From assembly GCF_013408685.1 (NCBI RefSeq), contig NZ_JACBZY010000001.1:1612001-1676000 (forward strand): a stretch of DNA of 64,000 nt, written 5' to 3'. Shown here piece after piece: positions 33,258 through 44,899 of the stretch (position 1 is the first letter of the stretch; each line of letters starts with the position of its first letter). The notes beneath the pieces were generated by a model, which did not search any database, was not told the DNA's origin, and saw nothing but the letters and a program-made list of their open reading frames with translations. Both the position numbers and the translations under genes were made by a program. The stretch comes from Schumannella luteola. Lineage in GTDB: Bacteria > Actinomycetota > Actinomycetes > Actinomycetales > Microbacteriaceae.

Positions 33258-34988
33258 ATGCCGGCAACTCCTGAGGATTCCGGCGCGCCCGCCGCGTCGC
33301 AGATCGATCACAAGCCCCGCTCCCGCACTGTCACCGATGGCATCGAAGCCACGACCAGCCGCGGCATGCTCCGCGCAGTCGGCATGGGCGACGCCGACTG
33401 GGACAAGTCGCAGATCGGCATCGCGAGCTCGTGGAACGAGATCACGCCGTGCAACCTGAGCCTCGACCGCCTGGCGCGCGCCGCCAAGGAGGGCGTGCAC
33501 GCCGGCGGCGGCTACCCGCTGCAGTTCGGCACCGTCTCGGTCAGCGACGGCATCTCGATGGGCCACGAGGGCATGCACTTCTCCCTCGTCAGCCGTGAGG
33601 TCATCGCCGACAGCGTCGAGACGGTCATGCAGGGCGAGCGCCTCGACGGCTCGGTGCTGCTGGCCGGCTGCGACAAGTCGATCCCCGGCATGCTCATGGC
33701 CGCGGCCCGTCTCGAGCTGCCGAGCGTGTTCCTCTATGCCGGCTCGATCGCCCCCGGCTGGGTGCGTCTCAGCGACGGCAGCGAGCACGACATCACGATC
33801 ATCGACTCCTTCGCCGCGGTCGGCGCCGTCAAGGCGGGCCTGATGAGCGAAGAGGATGCGCACGCGATCGAGTGCGCCTTCGCCCCGGGCGAGGGCGCGT
33901 GCGGTGGCATGTACACCGCCAACACGATGGCCTCCGTCGCCGAGGCGCTCGGCCTGTCGATCCCCGGATCCGCCAGTCCGCCCAGTTACGACCGCCGCCG
34001 CGACTACTACGCGCACCGCTCGGGCGAGGCCGTCGTCAACCTGCTGCGCAAGGGCATCTCGACCAAGGACATCCTGACCAAGGAGGCCTTCGAGAACGCC
34101 ATCGCCGTCGGCATGGCCCTCGGCGGCTCGACCAACATCGTGCTGCACCTGCTCGCGATCGCCCGCGAGGCGCAGGTCGAGCTGACCCTCGACGACTTCA
34201 ACCGCATCGGCTCGAAGGTGCCGCACATCGGCGACCTCAAGCCCTTCGGCCAGTACGTCATGAACGACGTCGACCGCCGCGGCGGCCTGCCGGTGCTGAT
34301 GAAGGCGCTGCTGGATGCCGGACTCATGCACGGCGACGTGATGACCGTGACCGGCAAGACGATGGCCGAGAACCTGGCCGACATCAACCCGCCGGCGCTC
34401 GACGGCTCGGTGCTGCGCACGCTCGACAACCCCATCCACGAGACCGGCGGACTCACGATCCTCAAGGGCTCCTTCGCCCCCGAGGGCGCCGTGGTGAAGA
34501 CGGCCGGTTTCGACGCCGCCACCTTCGAGGGCCCGGCCCGCGTGTTCGAGCGCGAGCGCGCGGCGATGGACGCGCTGACGAACGGCGAGATCCAGAAGGG
34601 CGACGTGGTGGTCATCCGCTACGAGGGCCCGAAGGGCGGCCCGGGCATGCGCGAGATGCTCGCCATCACGGCGGCCATCAAGGGCGCGGGCCTCGGCGCC
34701 GATGTACTACTGTTGACGGACGGACGATTCTCAGGCGGCACAACCGGCCTGTGCATCGGCCACATCGCACCCGAGGCAGTGGACGCAGGTCCTATCGCCT
34801 TCGTGCGCGATGGTGATCTGATACGGGTCGATATCGCTTCCCGGTCCATCGACCTGATCGTCGATGAGGCCGAGTTGGAAGCCCGCCGTGACGGCTGGGC
34901 TCCGCTTCCCCCGCGCTATACCCGTGGCGTTCTCGCGAAGTACTCGAAGCTCGTGCGTTCCGCTGCGGAAGGCGCGGTCACCGGGTAG
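33258..34988 (+). CDS. ilvD: dihydroxy-acid dehydratase
   Basis: 576 residues, full length for IlvD. Iron-sulfur and Mg sites are visible: [22 protein letters not shown] near residue 135, and [16 protein letters not shown] near 212; the C-terminal [23 protein letters not shown] is the usual active-site Ser segment. It dehydrates 2,3-dihydroxyisovalerate and its methyl homologue, the third shared step of Val and Ile synthesis. It is 77 bases upstream of ilvB. From 34701 to the stop the codon use changes abruptly: 29 of 95 codons end in A or T, against only a few in the preceding stretch of similar length. This suggests recombinational replacement of the 3' end. Confidence 0.95.
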   Translation: MPATPEDSGAPAASQIDHKPRSRTVTDGIEATTSRGMLRAVGMGDADWDKSQIGIASSWNEITPCNLSLDRLARAAKEGVHAGGGYPLQFGTVSVSDGISMGHEGMHFSLVSREVIADSVETVMQGERLDGSVLLAGCDKSIPGMLMAAARLELPSVFLYAGSIAPGWVRLSDGSEHDITIIDSFAAVGAVKAGLMSEEDAHAIECAFAPGEGACGGMYTANTMASVAEALGLSIPGSASPPSYDRRRDYYAHRSGEAVVNLLRKGISTKDILTKEAFENAIAVGMALGGSTNIVLHLLAIAREAQVELTLDDFNRIGSKVPHIGDLKPFGQYVMNDVDRRGGLPVLMKALLDAGLMHGDVMTVTGKTMAENLADINPPALDGSVLRTLDNPIHETGGLTILKGSFAPEGAVVKTAGFDAATFEGPARVFERERAAMDALTNGEIQKGDVVVIRYEGPKGGPGMREMLAITAAIKGAGLGADVLLLTDGRFSGGTTGLCIGHIAPEAVDAGPIAFVRDGDLIRVDIASRSIDLIVDEAELEARRDGWAPLPPRYTRGVLAKYSKLVRSAAEGAVTG

Positions 34989-35065
34989 TTCCTCTCCGCT
35001 TCGGCGCGGCACCGCGCGATCGTGCGCATCCGCGTCGTCAGACACCTCGACACGAAGGGTTCCCC

Positions 35066-36877
35066 ATGACTGCGGACGCATCTCCCGCGCCTGCCGCCCG
35101 CCCGAACTCCGGTGAGCCGCCGGTGCTCACCGGTTCGGGCGCCATCCTCGCCTCCTTCGCCAAGCTCGGCATCACCGACGTGTTCGGTCTGCCGGGCGGC
35201 GCCATCATCCCGTTCTACGACGAGCTGATGGCCTCGAAGGAGGTGCGCCACATCCTCGTGCGCCACGAGCAGGGCGCCGGCCACGCGGCCGAGGGCTACG
35301 CCGCGGCGAGCGGACGGGTCGGCGTCGCGATCGCGACCTCCGGCCCCGGCGCCACCAACCTGGTCACGGCCATCGCCGACGCCTACATGGACTCGGTGCC
35401 GATGATCGCCCTCACCGGCCAGGTCTTCTCGACGCTGATGGGCACCGACGCCTTCCAGGAGATCGACATCGTCGGCATCACGATGCCGATCACGAAGCAC
35501 TCGATCCTGGTCAAGACGCCGGAGGAGGTGCCGCTCGCTCTGGCGCGCGCCTACCAGATCGCCACGACCGGCCGCCCCGGCCCGGTGCTGGTGGATGTGA
35601 CGAAGGACGCCCAGCAGAACTCGGCGCCCTTCATCTGGCCCTCGGCCGTCGACCTGCCCGGCTACCGCCCCGTCACGAAGGCGCACGGCAAGCAGATCCA
35701 CGCCGCGGCCGAGCTGCTCGCCTCCTCGCACCGCCCGGTGCTCTACGTCGGCGGCGGCACCGTGCGCGCGGAGGCTGCGGCCGAGCTGCTCGAGTTCGCC
35801 GAGCTGACTGGAGCGCCGATCGTCACGACGCTCATGGCGCGCGGCGTCTTCCCCGACTCGCACCGGCAGAACCTCGGCATGCCCGGCATGCACGGCGCCG
35901 TTCCCGCGGTGCTCGGTCTGCAGGAGAGCGACCTGGTGTTCAGCCTCGGCGCCCGCTTCGACGACCGCGTCACCGGCAAGCCGAGCGAGTTCGCGCCCGA
36001 CGCGAAGGTCGTGCACGTCGACATCGACCCGGCCGAGATCGGCAAGATCCGTCACGCGGACGTGCCGATCGTGGGCGACGCGAAGGAGGTGCTCATCGAC
36101 CTGATCGCCGCCTACAAGGAGATCACCGCCGAGTCGCGCGCCGACCTCGCGCCGTGGTGGGAGCGCCTCGAGCAGCTGCGCACCGCCTACCCGCTCGGCT
36201 ACACCGAGCCGGATGACGGACTCCTGTCGCCGCAGCACGTCATCCAGCGCATCGGCGAGCTCTCCGGCCCCGAGGCGGTCTACGCCGCGGGCGTCGGCCA
36301 GCACCAGATGTGGGCCGCGCAGTTCATCAAGTACGAGCGCCCGCACGCCTGGCTCAACTCCGGCGGCGCCGGAACAATGGGCTACTCGGTTCCGGCCGCG
36401 ATGGGCGCGAAGGTCGCCGAGCCCGACCGCCTCGTGTGGGCGATCGACGGCGACGGCTGCTTCCAGATGACCAATCAGGAGCTCGCCACCTGCGCGATCA
36501 ACGACATCCCGATCAAGGTCGCGATCATCAACAACAGCTCGCTGGGCATGGTGCGCCAGTGGCAGACGCTGTTCTATGACGGCCGCCACTCCTTCACCGA
36601 CCTCAACACCGGCTCGGTGAACGAGACCGAGCAGACCCGCATGATCCCCGACTTCGTGAAGCTGGCCGACGCCTACGGCGCCCTCGGCATCCGCGTCACG
36701 AAGCCGGAGGAGATCGACGCGGCCATCAAGCTCGCGATCGAGACGAACGACCGCCCCGTGGTGATCGACTTCGTCGTCAGCCGCGACGCGATGGTGTGGC
36801 CGATGGTGCCGCAGGGCGTCGGCAACTCGCAGGTGCAGTACGCCCGTGACCACGCCCCCGAGTGGGGAGAGGAGTAA
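35066..36877 (+). CDS. ilvB: acetolactate synthase, catalytic subunit
   Basis: 603 residues with the three thiamine-diphosphate enzyme domains. The activating Glu is in [15 protein letters not shown] near residue 73; [15 protein letters not shown] and [14 protein letters not shown] follow. The ThDP motif is [14 protein letters not shown]...[14 protein letters not shown] near 465-495. It joins two pyruvates, or pyruvate and 2-oxobutyrate, in the first common step of branched-chain amino acid synthesis. GAAGGG precedes the ATG. The regulatory subunit gene starts 4 bases after the stop, so the two are co-translated. I see no leader peptide or T-box in the 77-base gap after ilvD. Confidence 0.96.
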   Translation: MTADASPAPAARPNSGEPPVLTGSGAILASFAKLGITDVFGLPGGAIIPFYDELMASKEVRHILVRHEQGAGHAAEGYAAASGRVGVAIATSGPGATNLVTAIADAYMDSVPMIALTGQVFSTLMGTDAFQEIDIVGITMPITKHSILVKTPEEVPLALARAYQIATTGRPGPVLVDVTKDAQQNSAPFIWPSAVDLPGYRPVTKAHGKQIHAAAELLASSHRPVLYVGGGTVRAEAAAELLEFAELTGAPIVTTLMARGVFPDSHRQNLGMPGMHGAVPAVLGLQESDLVFSLGARFDDRVTGKPSEFAPDAKVVHVDIDPAEIGKIRHADVPIVGDAKEVLIDLIAAYKEITAESRADLAPWWERLEQLRTAYPLGYTEPDDGLLSPQHVIQRIGELSGPEAVYAAGVGQHQMWAAQFIKYERPHAWLNSGGAGTMGYSVPAAMGAKVAEPDRLVWAIDGDGCFQMTNQELATCAINDIPIKVAIINNSSLGMVRQWQTLFYDGRHSFTDLNTGSVNETEQTRMIPDFVKLADAYGALGIRVTKPEEIDAAIKLAIETNDRPVVIDFVVSRDAMVWPMVPQGVGNSQVQYARDHAPEWGEE

Positions 36878-38527
<1,650 letters not shown>

Positions 38528-38556
38528 TCTCTCGCGGCTCCCGTCGCACGCACGTC

Positions 38557-38594
38557 CCGGAGGGCGGTCCCGCAGCAGCGGGGCCGCCCTCCGG
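38557..38594 (+). terminator. terminator hairpin after ilvC
   Basis: A 17-bp stem (38557-38573 with 38578-38594) with one G.U pair and a 4-base AGCA loop, 30 bases after the ilvC stop. There is no T tract, but the stability and position make it a convincing end of the ilv unit. Confidence 0.75.
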
Positions 38595-38743
38595 CGTTCC
38601 CGGCGCGTTCCCGGCGCGGGTCGGGGCGAGCGGGGGCGTTCCGATGCGGGTCGGCTCAGCGTTGCGGCGCTGGGCATGCGCGGTTCACCCGACACGGGGG
38701 TGGATGAGGCGAGCCGTTCATCTGCGATGTCGAACCTGGCCGC

Positions 38744-41700
38744 GTGCTCAGGCTCGTCCTCGCCACTCTGACCGCCACGATCATCCTTCTCGGGGGTGTG
38801 GCCGCCGGGGGACCGGCGAGCGACCCCGCGAGCGCCGCGGAACGCGCTGCGCCGGGCGCGGCGAGTGCCGCCGCATCCGTCGCACCGAGTGCCGCGAGCA
38901 CGCCGGGCGCCGTGGACGGCGCCGGCTCCGCGAACAGCGGCGCCGCCCCGAGCGCGGCCGGCTCGGCGAGCGCCGCCGGCGAGGACACCTCCGAAGGACC
39001 CGAGCCGGGAGCCGGCTCCCGCGGCGTCGTCAACGCCCCGACGACGAGCGTGCTCATCAACGAGCTGAGCAACGGCTCCTCGCGCTCACGCAGCGACGGC
39101 TTCGTCGAGCTGCGCAACTGGGGCTCGGATGCGGTCCAGCTCGACGGCTGGAAGGTCTACCGCTGCAGTTCGGGCGGTCTGCGCGCGAACGACAACGACG
39201 TCGAGGCCGATCTCATCGGCCAGACGCTCGCGCCCGGGCAGCTGCTCACGATCAGCAAGATCGGCATGCCGGGTGCTCTGCACACGATGCAGCCCTACGC
39301 CTCCACCGGCTTCGGCATCTGGCTCGAAGACCCGCAGGGCCGCGTCGCCGACCGCGTCGGCGTCTACCCGAATCAGCCCTGGATGACGGCGAGCGAGTGC
39401 ACGCCGTCGACCGGCTCGGCGCGCAACCTGCCGAACTCGCTCGACATCTCGACCGACCAGAGCTGGCAGCGCCGCGCGATCACGGGCGACAGCGAGCTCG
39501 ACTGGGTGGCCGCGCCGGCCACGATCGACGCGCCCAACGCGACCGCCGCCCCGGCGCGCGACGACTCCGGCGTCGTCATCTCCGAGTTCGCGACCGCCGG
39601 CAAGAAGGGCAGCGCCGACGACTTCGTCGAGCTGCGCAACGACGGGTCGGCGCCCGTCGACATCGGCGGCTGGCAGCTGCTGCGCTGCACCGCCTCGGGC
39701 CGGCTCGATCACGGCAACCTGCAGACCACGATCGCCGCCGGCACCGAGCTCGCGCCGGGCGCGCGCTGGCTCGCGGCCGGGACGGGCTTCGCGGGCGACG
39801 CGGATGCGCGCTACGAGACGGGATTCGCCGACGCCGGCTCGGGCGCCCTGCTGCGCACGAAGGCCGGTCTGCTCGCCGACCGCGTCGCCGTGAGCCAGTA
39901 CGGCGACAGCGCCTGCCAGGAGGGCGACGCGAAGCTGCCGGCGATCCTGGATGCGGTGGCCGACGAGTCGTGGCAGCGGGCCGAGCCGGGGTCGAGCGCA
40001 GCCGCCAGCGCCGATGCGGGCGACGCTGCGGCAGCCGCATCCACCCCCGGCTGGATCATCGCCCCGCGCACCCCCGGCGCCGCGAACGCGACGCGGGAGT
40101 CGAGCGTGTTCCGCACGGCGTTCGCCTACCCCGCGAAGGCGGAGCGCGGCGTCGCGATCAGCGAGATCGCGAACGACCCGGGCGCTCCGGTGCTGCCGGC
40201 GAAGCTGACGCAGCGCAACTTCATCGAGATCGCCAACTACGGCGAGCGCACGATCGACGTCGGCGGCTGGACGCTGCGCCGCTGCATGGCCGATGGCCTC
40301 CGCGCGCCCGCCGTGCAGACGACGATCCCGGCGGGCACGAAGCTGAAGCCTGGCGCGACCTGGACCGTGGCGCGCGCCGGCACGACCGACGCGCGCGGCG
40401 CGCAGGCGAGCTACGACACGACCCTGAGCTTCCTCGGCACCGGCGTCTGGCTGGCCGATGAGCGCGGCGAGCGGGTCGACAGTGTCGGCGTCTACGGCCG
40501 CAACGAGCTCGACTCGAGCATCGACACGGTCAGCCCCTGCTCGAAGGGGCTGACGCTCACGACCTATCTGGTCGACCGGATGCGCGGCCAGAGCTTCCAG
40601 CGCGTCGCCTTCACGGGGTCGGACGCCGACGACTTCCGCGCCGCCGAGGCGACCCCCGGTCAGCGCGCGAAGCTCGACGAGGACTACCGCGCCGAGACCG
40701 AGGCGCGCGCGGGCGACACGGCGACGGGCTCGGCCCCCGCGGCGGAAGCCGACACGACGGCGAGTACGGCGCCGACCGGAGTCGGCGCAGCGAAGACCGA
40801 TGCCGCGAAGGCCGATGCCGCGAAGACCGGCGCCGCATCCACCGCCAAGCCCCTGGCGGGCACCGCCGCGACGGTGCTGCGCGCCTGGTCGGGCGCGAGC
40901 CAGAACGGCCGGCTCACCGCCGCGCACGCCGACGGCGAGACGCCGCTCGACCCGGCGTCGATCGGCGCGACCTCGCCCGCCGACGGCAGCGCACCCGGGG
41001 CATCCCCCGAGGCCGTCGATCACGCCTACGGCTACCCATACCAGCGCTTCGAGCTGGATGCGACGGGCCTGAAGACCGGCAGCCGCATCGGCTGGGCGGG
41101 CGCGACGACGGGCCGCAACGAGCTGCAGCTCTCGGTCTGGACCGGCTCGGAGTGGCGTCGCCTCGCCGCCGGCACCGACCCGACCGCATCCGGCGCCCCG
41201 ATCGCGCTGAGCGGCGCGCTGAAGGCCGGCGAGATCCGCGACGGCAAGGTCATCGCCCTCGTGCAGGACGGCCCGCGCACGAAGGCCACGATCGACGGCG
41301 GGATCGACGGCCGGCTCGAGAACCCCGACGACTACGACCTCGCGATCTCGCACGTCACCGACACGCAGTACCTCAGCGACGCCTACCCCGAGGTCTACGC
41401 CGAGGAGCTGAGCTGGATCGCCGACAACGCCGCGAGCCGCAAGATCGCCTTCGCGACCCACACCGGCGACCTCGTGCAGAACTGGGTCGACCCCGACCAG
41501 AGCGACGTGCGGGCGCGCGCCGAGTTCGCGCGGGCGTCGAGCATCCAGGGCATCCTCGACCGCGCCGGCGTGCCCAACAGCGTGCTGCCGGGCAACCACG
41601 ACTCGAAGCGCGGCATCGACTACACGCTCTTCGACGAGTTCTTCGGCCCCGACCGCTACGCCGCGCAGCCCTGGTACGGCGGATCCATCGCGCCGGGCGA

Positions 41701-42439
41701 CAACGCCGCCAACTACTCGCTGATCAGCGCCGGCGGCGCCGACTTCCTCATGCTGTCGCTGCCCTACGCCTACGGCGAGCGCGAGATCGACTGGGCCGAG
41801 CGGGTCGTGGCCGCGCATCCCGACCGCAACGTCGTCGTCTCGACGCACGAGCACCTCAGCCCGAAGCTGCGGGATGCGCCCGCGCAGCGGTCGAGCTCGT
41901 CGCGCTGGGTGTCGCGCGCCGATGAGCTGTGGGATCGCGTGGTCGCGCCGAACCGCAACGTGATCGCGGTGCTGTCGGGGCACTTCCACGGCATCGGCCA
42001 GATCACGACCGAGGATGCGGGCGGTCTGCCGGGTCACGACGTGGTCGAGCTGCTGGCCGACTACCAGGAGTTCCGCACGCACACGGGTCAGCGCGCGACC
42101 GGATTCCAGCGCCTGCTGCAGCTCGACCTCGCCTCGGGCACGATCGCGGTCGACACCTTCTCGACCCAGCTGAAGGCCACGGCGTCGTACCCCTACGACT
42201 ACGAGCAGTTCCTCGCCGACAACGGCAGCGACGCCTCGCCGTCGAACGACCGCCCGTGGAACGTGATCGCCGCCGGCACGCAGGACCGCTACGGCGACGC
42301 GGATGACGAGTTCACCGCGCACGTGACCTTCCAGTACGCGAAGCGGGTCGCCACGACGGGGCTCACGACGGCGGGCCCTGCGAAGCCCTCGACGCGCGAC
42401 CTGGCCCTGCTGCCGACGACCCGTCCCGGCCGCAGCTGA
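38744..42439 (+). CDS. secreted protein with three lamin-tail domains and a metallophosphoesterase domain
   Basis: 1231 residues. A signal peptide (LVLATLTATIILLGGVAAGG) is followed by a low-complexity Ala/Ser region. Three lamin-tail-like domains begin near residues 103 (VLINELSNGS), 276 (VVISEFATAG) and 468 (VAISEIANDP); each has an FVELRN or FIEIAN strand and a GGW strand with a Cys. A disordered linker precedes a calcineurin-like phosphoesterase at about 865-1195, with metal motifs HVTDTQYL, THTGDLVQ, GNHDSKRG, STHEH and GHFHG. The first motif has Gln where most family members have His. It has no LPXTG signal. It may be a cell-surface nuclease or phosphatase. The GTG start at 38744 has no clear ribosome binding site. 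Confidence 0.85.
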   Translation: MLRLVLATLTATIILLGGVAAGGPASDPASAAERAAPGAASAAASVAPSAASTPGAVDGAGSANSGAAPSAAGSASAAGEDTSEGPEPGAGSRGVVNAPTTSVLINELSNGSSRSRSDGFVELRNWGSDAVQLDGWKVYRCSSGGLRANDNDVEADLIGQTLAPGQLLTISKIGMPGALHTMQPYASTGFGIWLEDPQGRVADRVGVYPNQPWMTASECTPSTGSARNLPNSLDISTDQSWQRRAITGDSELDWVAAPATIDAPNATAAPARDDSGVVISEFATAGKKGSADDFVELRNDGSAPVDIGGWQLLRCTASGRLDHGNLQTTIAAGTELAPGARWLAAGTGFAGDADARYETGFADAGSGALLRTKAGLLADRVAVSQYGDSACQEGDAKLPAILDAVADESWQRAEPGSSAAASADAGDAAAAASTPGWIIAPRTPGAANATRESSVFRTAFAYPAKAERGVAISEIANDPGAPVLPAKLTQRNFIEIANYGERTIDVGGWTLRRCMADGLRAPAVQTTIPAGTKLKPGATWTVARAGTTDARGAQASYDTTLSFLGTGVWLADERGERVDSVGVYGRNELDSSIDTVSPCSKGLTLTTYLVDRMRGQSFQRVAFTGSDADDFRAAEATPGQRAKLDEDYRAETEARAGDTATGSAPAAEADTTASTAPTGVGAAKTDAAKADAAKTGAASTAKPLAGTAATVLRAWSGASQNGRLTAAHADGETPLDPASIGATSPADGSAPGASPEAVDHAYGYPYQRFELDATGLKTGSRIGWAGATTGRNELQLSVWTGSEWRRLAAGTDPTASGAPIALSGALKAGEIRDGKVIALVQDGPRTKATIDGGIDGRLENPDDYDLAISHVTDTQYLSDAYPEVYAEELSWIADNAASRKIAFATHTGDLVQNWVDPDQSDVRARAEFARASSIQGILDRAGVPNSVLPGNHDSKRGIDYTLFDEFFGPDRYAAQPWYGGSIAPGDNAANYSLISAGGADFLMLSLPYAYGEREIDWAERVVAAHPDRNVVVSTHEHLSPKLRDAPAQRSSSSRWVSRADELWDRVVAPNRNVIAVLSGHFHGIGQITTEDAGGLPGHDVVELLADYQEFRTHTGQRATGFQRLLQLDLASGTIAVDTFSTQLKATASYPYDYEQFLADNGSDASPSNDRPWNVIAAGTQDRYGDADDEFTAHVTFQYAKRVATTGLTTAGPAKPSTRDLALLPTTRPGRS

Positions 42440-42464
42440 CCGCATCCGCCCTCGTCCCGGCGTT

Positions 42465-42534
42465 CTCCGCGAGAGTACGCACTTTGCGCCTGCCGAGGGT
42501 GTCCTGAGCGCGCAATCCGCGTACTCTCGCGGAG
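42465..42534. terminator. long perfect palindrome between convergent genes
   Basis: CTCCGCGAGAGTACGC (42465-42480) pairs perfectly with 42519-42534 (16 bp), and inside it TTGCGC (42484-42489) pairs with GCGCAA (42510-42515). It fills the 109 bases between the secreted phosphoesterase gene and the convergent ThiF-rhodanese gene, so it can end both transcripts. Its arms contain two TA steps in an otherwise extreme-GC setting, which suggests a conserved repeat element rather than a chance terminator. Confidence 0.7.
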
Positions 42535-42548
42535 CCAGGCCGGCGAGG

Positions 42549-43580
42549 TCAGTAGCGGGGCACGGCCGGGTCGACCGTGAGCGACCACGACTCGATGCCG
42601 CCCGTGAGGTGCCGAGCGGCGAAGCCCTGGCGGCGCAGGATCGTGAGCGCCTCATCCGAGCGGATGCCGTGGTGGCAGTAGACGACGAGCGGCTTCGCCG
42701 GATCGAGCTCGCCCATCCGCAGCGTCAGCTCGCCGAAGGGGATCAGCAGCGATCCGGGGATGCGCGCGATCTCGGCCTCGGCCGGCTCGCGCACGTCGAG
42801 CAGCACGGGGCGCTCCTCGACCAGCCCGAGGCTCTCGGGCGCGAGCAGCTGCGCCAGTTCGACCGCCGAGACGCCGAGATCGTCGGGATGCTCGACCGGC
42901 GCCGTGACCTCCTCGATCGAGCCCGGCCGCACCTGCTCGGCGCGGCTGAGCAGCATCCGCTCGCCGACCGTGCCGGTGCGGTCGAGCAGCACGAGCAGCC
43001 CGGCCGTGCCGCGGTCGCGCAGCAGCGTCAGCGCGAACTCGGAGGCGAGGGCCGCCGTCGCGGTGACGAGGGCGAGGGAGGGCTCGCCCGGCCGACGGCG
43101 CGCGCCGGATGCCGGCTCGCCGTCGGCCGCGTGCTCGGGGTGCGCATCGCGGTAATCGAGCTCGATCTCGTCCCAGCCGCTGCCGATCTCGCCGCCCTCG
43201 GCATCCGCGGTCGCCCACACCATGGGGATGCTCACGACGGCCGCGCCGTCGTTGCTGGCGTAGCGGGTCGCCGGGTCGTCGCTCGCGTCGATCACGAGAT
43301 CGGCGTCGAGCAGCAGATCGAAGGTGCTGCCGGCGGCCAGCCGGGTCGGGCGGGCGCGCACGACGGTCTGCGGATGCGTGGTCGCCACCGTCGCGGCGAT
43401 CGCCCCGGCGACGGTCTCGGCCCGCCAGGTCTCGCCGTCGCGGGCGTCGTCGACGATCTCGATCGTGCCGACGCCGGAGGCGGCGAGCGTCGTCGCCACA
43501 CGCGAGCCGATCGCGCCGGCGCCGACCACGGTCACGGAGGCGGAGGAGAGACGCTCCCGCACCGACCGCTCCGATTCCAT
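42549..43580 (-). CDS. ThiF/MoeB-like E1 domain fused to rhodanese domain
   Basis: 343 residues. Residues 1-220 form a ThiF-type Rossmann domain (VTVVGAGAIGSRVATTLA, then VIDASDDPATRYASND, the counterpart of the DxTDNFxTRYLxND block). The usual Arg-rich ATP segment after the second strand (RxLxRQ...K) and the zinc CxxC pairs are missing, so adenylation activity is doubtful. The C-terminal 90 residues are a rhodanese domain with the active Cys in VVYCHHGIRSDEA. Related MoeZ-type proteins activate sulfur-carrier proteins for molybdopterin or thiamine synthesis; no such partner gene is nearby. CAGGAT 6 bases before the ATG suggests a leaderless start. Confidence 0.8.
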   Translation of the reverse strand: MESERSVRERLSSASVTVVGAGAIGSRVATTLAASGVGTIEIVDDARDGETWRAETVAGAIAATVATTHPQTVVRARPTRLAAGSTFDLLLDADLVIDASDDPATRYASNDGAAVVSIPMVWATADAEGGEIGSGWDEIELDYRDAHPEHAADGEPASGARRRPGEPSLALVTATAALASEFALTLLRDRGTAGLLVLLDRTGTVGERMLLSRAEQVRPGSIEEVTAPVEHPDDLGVSAVELAQLLAPESLGLVEERPVLLDVREPAEAEIARIPGSLLIPFGELTLRMGELDPAKPLVVYCHHGIRSDEALTILRRQGFAARHLTGGIESWSLTVDPAVPRY

Positions 43581-43586
43581 CCCTCG

Positions 43587-43592
43587 ATCCTG
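43587..43592 (-). promoter_or_regulatory. -10-like hexamer for leaderless ThiF-rhodanese gene
   Basis: CAGGAT on the reverse strand ends 6 bases before the ATG at 43580. Confidence 0.5.
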
Positions 43593-43752
43593 GCACCGCG
43601 CGCCGTGCGCCGCATCCGTGAGGCTCCACCTGAACCTCCGCCCGCGCGTGTCGCGGCGACCCGTCGCCGATCACCGGGCGCCGCCGCCCCGTCGTCGTGC
43701 CCTGCCGCCGCGCCCGGGCGCATCCGCGGGTCGCGTACAGCCGCGGGCACGG

Positions 43753-43758
43753 CATGAT
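43753..43758 (+). promoter_or_regulatory. -10-like hexamer for mtlD
   Basis: CATGAT ends 7 bases before the GTG at 43766. A GGAGG in between is only 2 bases from the start codon, too close for a normal ribosome binding site. Confidence 0.45.
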
Positions 43759-43765
43759 GGAGGGC

Positions 43766-44896
43766 GTGAGCAGATCAGCGGTGCACTTCGGTGCCGGCAA
43801 CATCGGCCGCGGCTTCGTGGCCCAGTTCCTGCACGAGAGCGGATACGAGGTCGTCTTCGCCGACGTCAACGAGGAGCTCATCGGCGCGCTGCAGGCGCAG
43901 CCGAGCTACCTCGTGCACGAGATCGGCGAGGGCGCGGTCGACAAGGTCGTCGACGGCTACCGGGCGCTGAACAGCCGCTCGCAGGAGTCGGATGTGGTGG
44001 CCGCGATCGCCGAGGCCGAGGTCGTCACGACCGCGGTGGGCGCCCGCATCCTGCCCTTCGTCGCCCCCGTCATCGCCCAGGGCCTCGCGCTGCGCGACCC
44101 CGATGCGGCCCCGCTCGTCGTGATCGCGTGCGAGAACGCGATCGGCGGAACCGACATCCTCGCCGCCGAGGTGCTGAAGCTCAACGCCGAGCCGAACGCG
44201 ATCTTCGCGAACTGCGCGATCGACCGCATCGTGCCCGAGCAGCACGGCGGCCTCGACGTGACGATCGAGTCGTTCCACGAGTGGGTGGTCGACCGCACGC
44301 CGTTCCCCGGCGCGACCCCCGACATCCACGGCGTCACCTGGGTCGACGACCTGCGCCCCTTCATCGAGCGCAAGCTCTTCACCGTCAACACGGCGCACGC
44401 CGCCGCCGCCTACCACGGGCTCGACCGGGGCTGGACGCGCATCCGCGAGGCCCTCGCCACCCCCGAGCTGCAGGCCGAGGTGCGCGCGGTGCTCGCCGAG
44501 ACCAAGGCGCTGCTCGTGGCGAAGCACGGCTTCAGCGACGACGAGCAGCAGGCCTACATCGAGAAGACGCTCAAGCGCATCTCGAACCCCGAGCTGCCCG
44601 ACACCTGCGAGCGGGTCGGCCGAGGCCCGCTGCGCAAGCTGAGCCGCCACGAGCGCTTCATCGGCCCCGCCGCCGAGCTGGCCGAGCGCGGACTGCCCGC
44701 CTGGGATCTGCTCAACGCCGTCGGCGCCGCGCTGCGCTTCGACGTGCCCGAGGACGCGGAGAGCGTCGAGCTGCAGGCGCTGCTCGCGAGCGGCAGACCG
44801 GCCGCCGAGCTGGCGCGCGAGATCACCGGGATCGAGCCCGGGCATCCGCTGTTCGACTCGCTCGTCGAGGTCGTGCAGCTGCGCCTGGACCGCTGA
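43766..44896 (+). CDS. mtlD: mannitol-1-phosphate 5-dehydrogenase
   Basis: 376 residues, the length of the MtlD family. NAD-binding FGAGNIGRGFVAQFLHESGYEVVFAD at the N-terminus; ENAIGGTDIL, FANCAIDRIVP and TVNTAHAAAAYHG are the expected family blocks, and KTLKRISNPELPDTCERVGRGPLRKLSRHER carries the catalytic Lys region. It interconverts mannitol-1-phosphate and fructose-6-phosphate. No mannitol PTS gene is in this window. Two acidic membrane-protein genes follow within 4 bases and may be co-transcribed. Upstream in-frame ATGs exist, but the GTG gives the standard N-terminus. Confidence 0.92.
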   Translation: MSRSAVHFGAGNIGRGFVAQFLHESGYEVVFADVNEELIGALQAQPSYLVHEIGEGAVDKVVDGYRALNSRSQESDVVAAIAEAEVVTTAVGARILPFVAPVIAQGLALRDPDAAPLVVIACENAIGGTDILAAEVLKLNAEPNAIFANCAIDRIVPEQHGGLDVTIESFHEWVVDRTPFPGATPDIHGVTWVDDLRPFIERKLFTVNTAHAAAAYHGLDRGWTRIREALATPELQAEVRAVLAETKALLVAKHGFSDDEQQAYIEKTLKRISNPELPDTCERVGRGPLRKLSRHERFIGPAAELAERGLPAWDLLNAVGAALRFDVPEDAESVELQALLASGRPAAELAREITGIEPGHPLFDSLVEVVQLRLDR

Positions 44897-44899
44897 GGC

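Noticed and set aside
34989-35065. ilv attenuator or T-box before ilvB
   Set aside because: The space is 77 bases with no run of branched-chain codons, no T-box motif and no competing hairpins.
39086-42655. 1189-codon open frame antisense to the lamin-tail/phosphoesterase gene
   Set aside because: It is compositional shadow of the sense gene; the sense frame has a signal peptide, domains and metal motifs.
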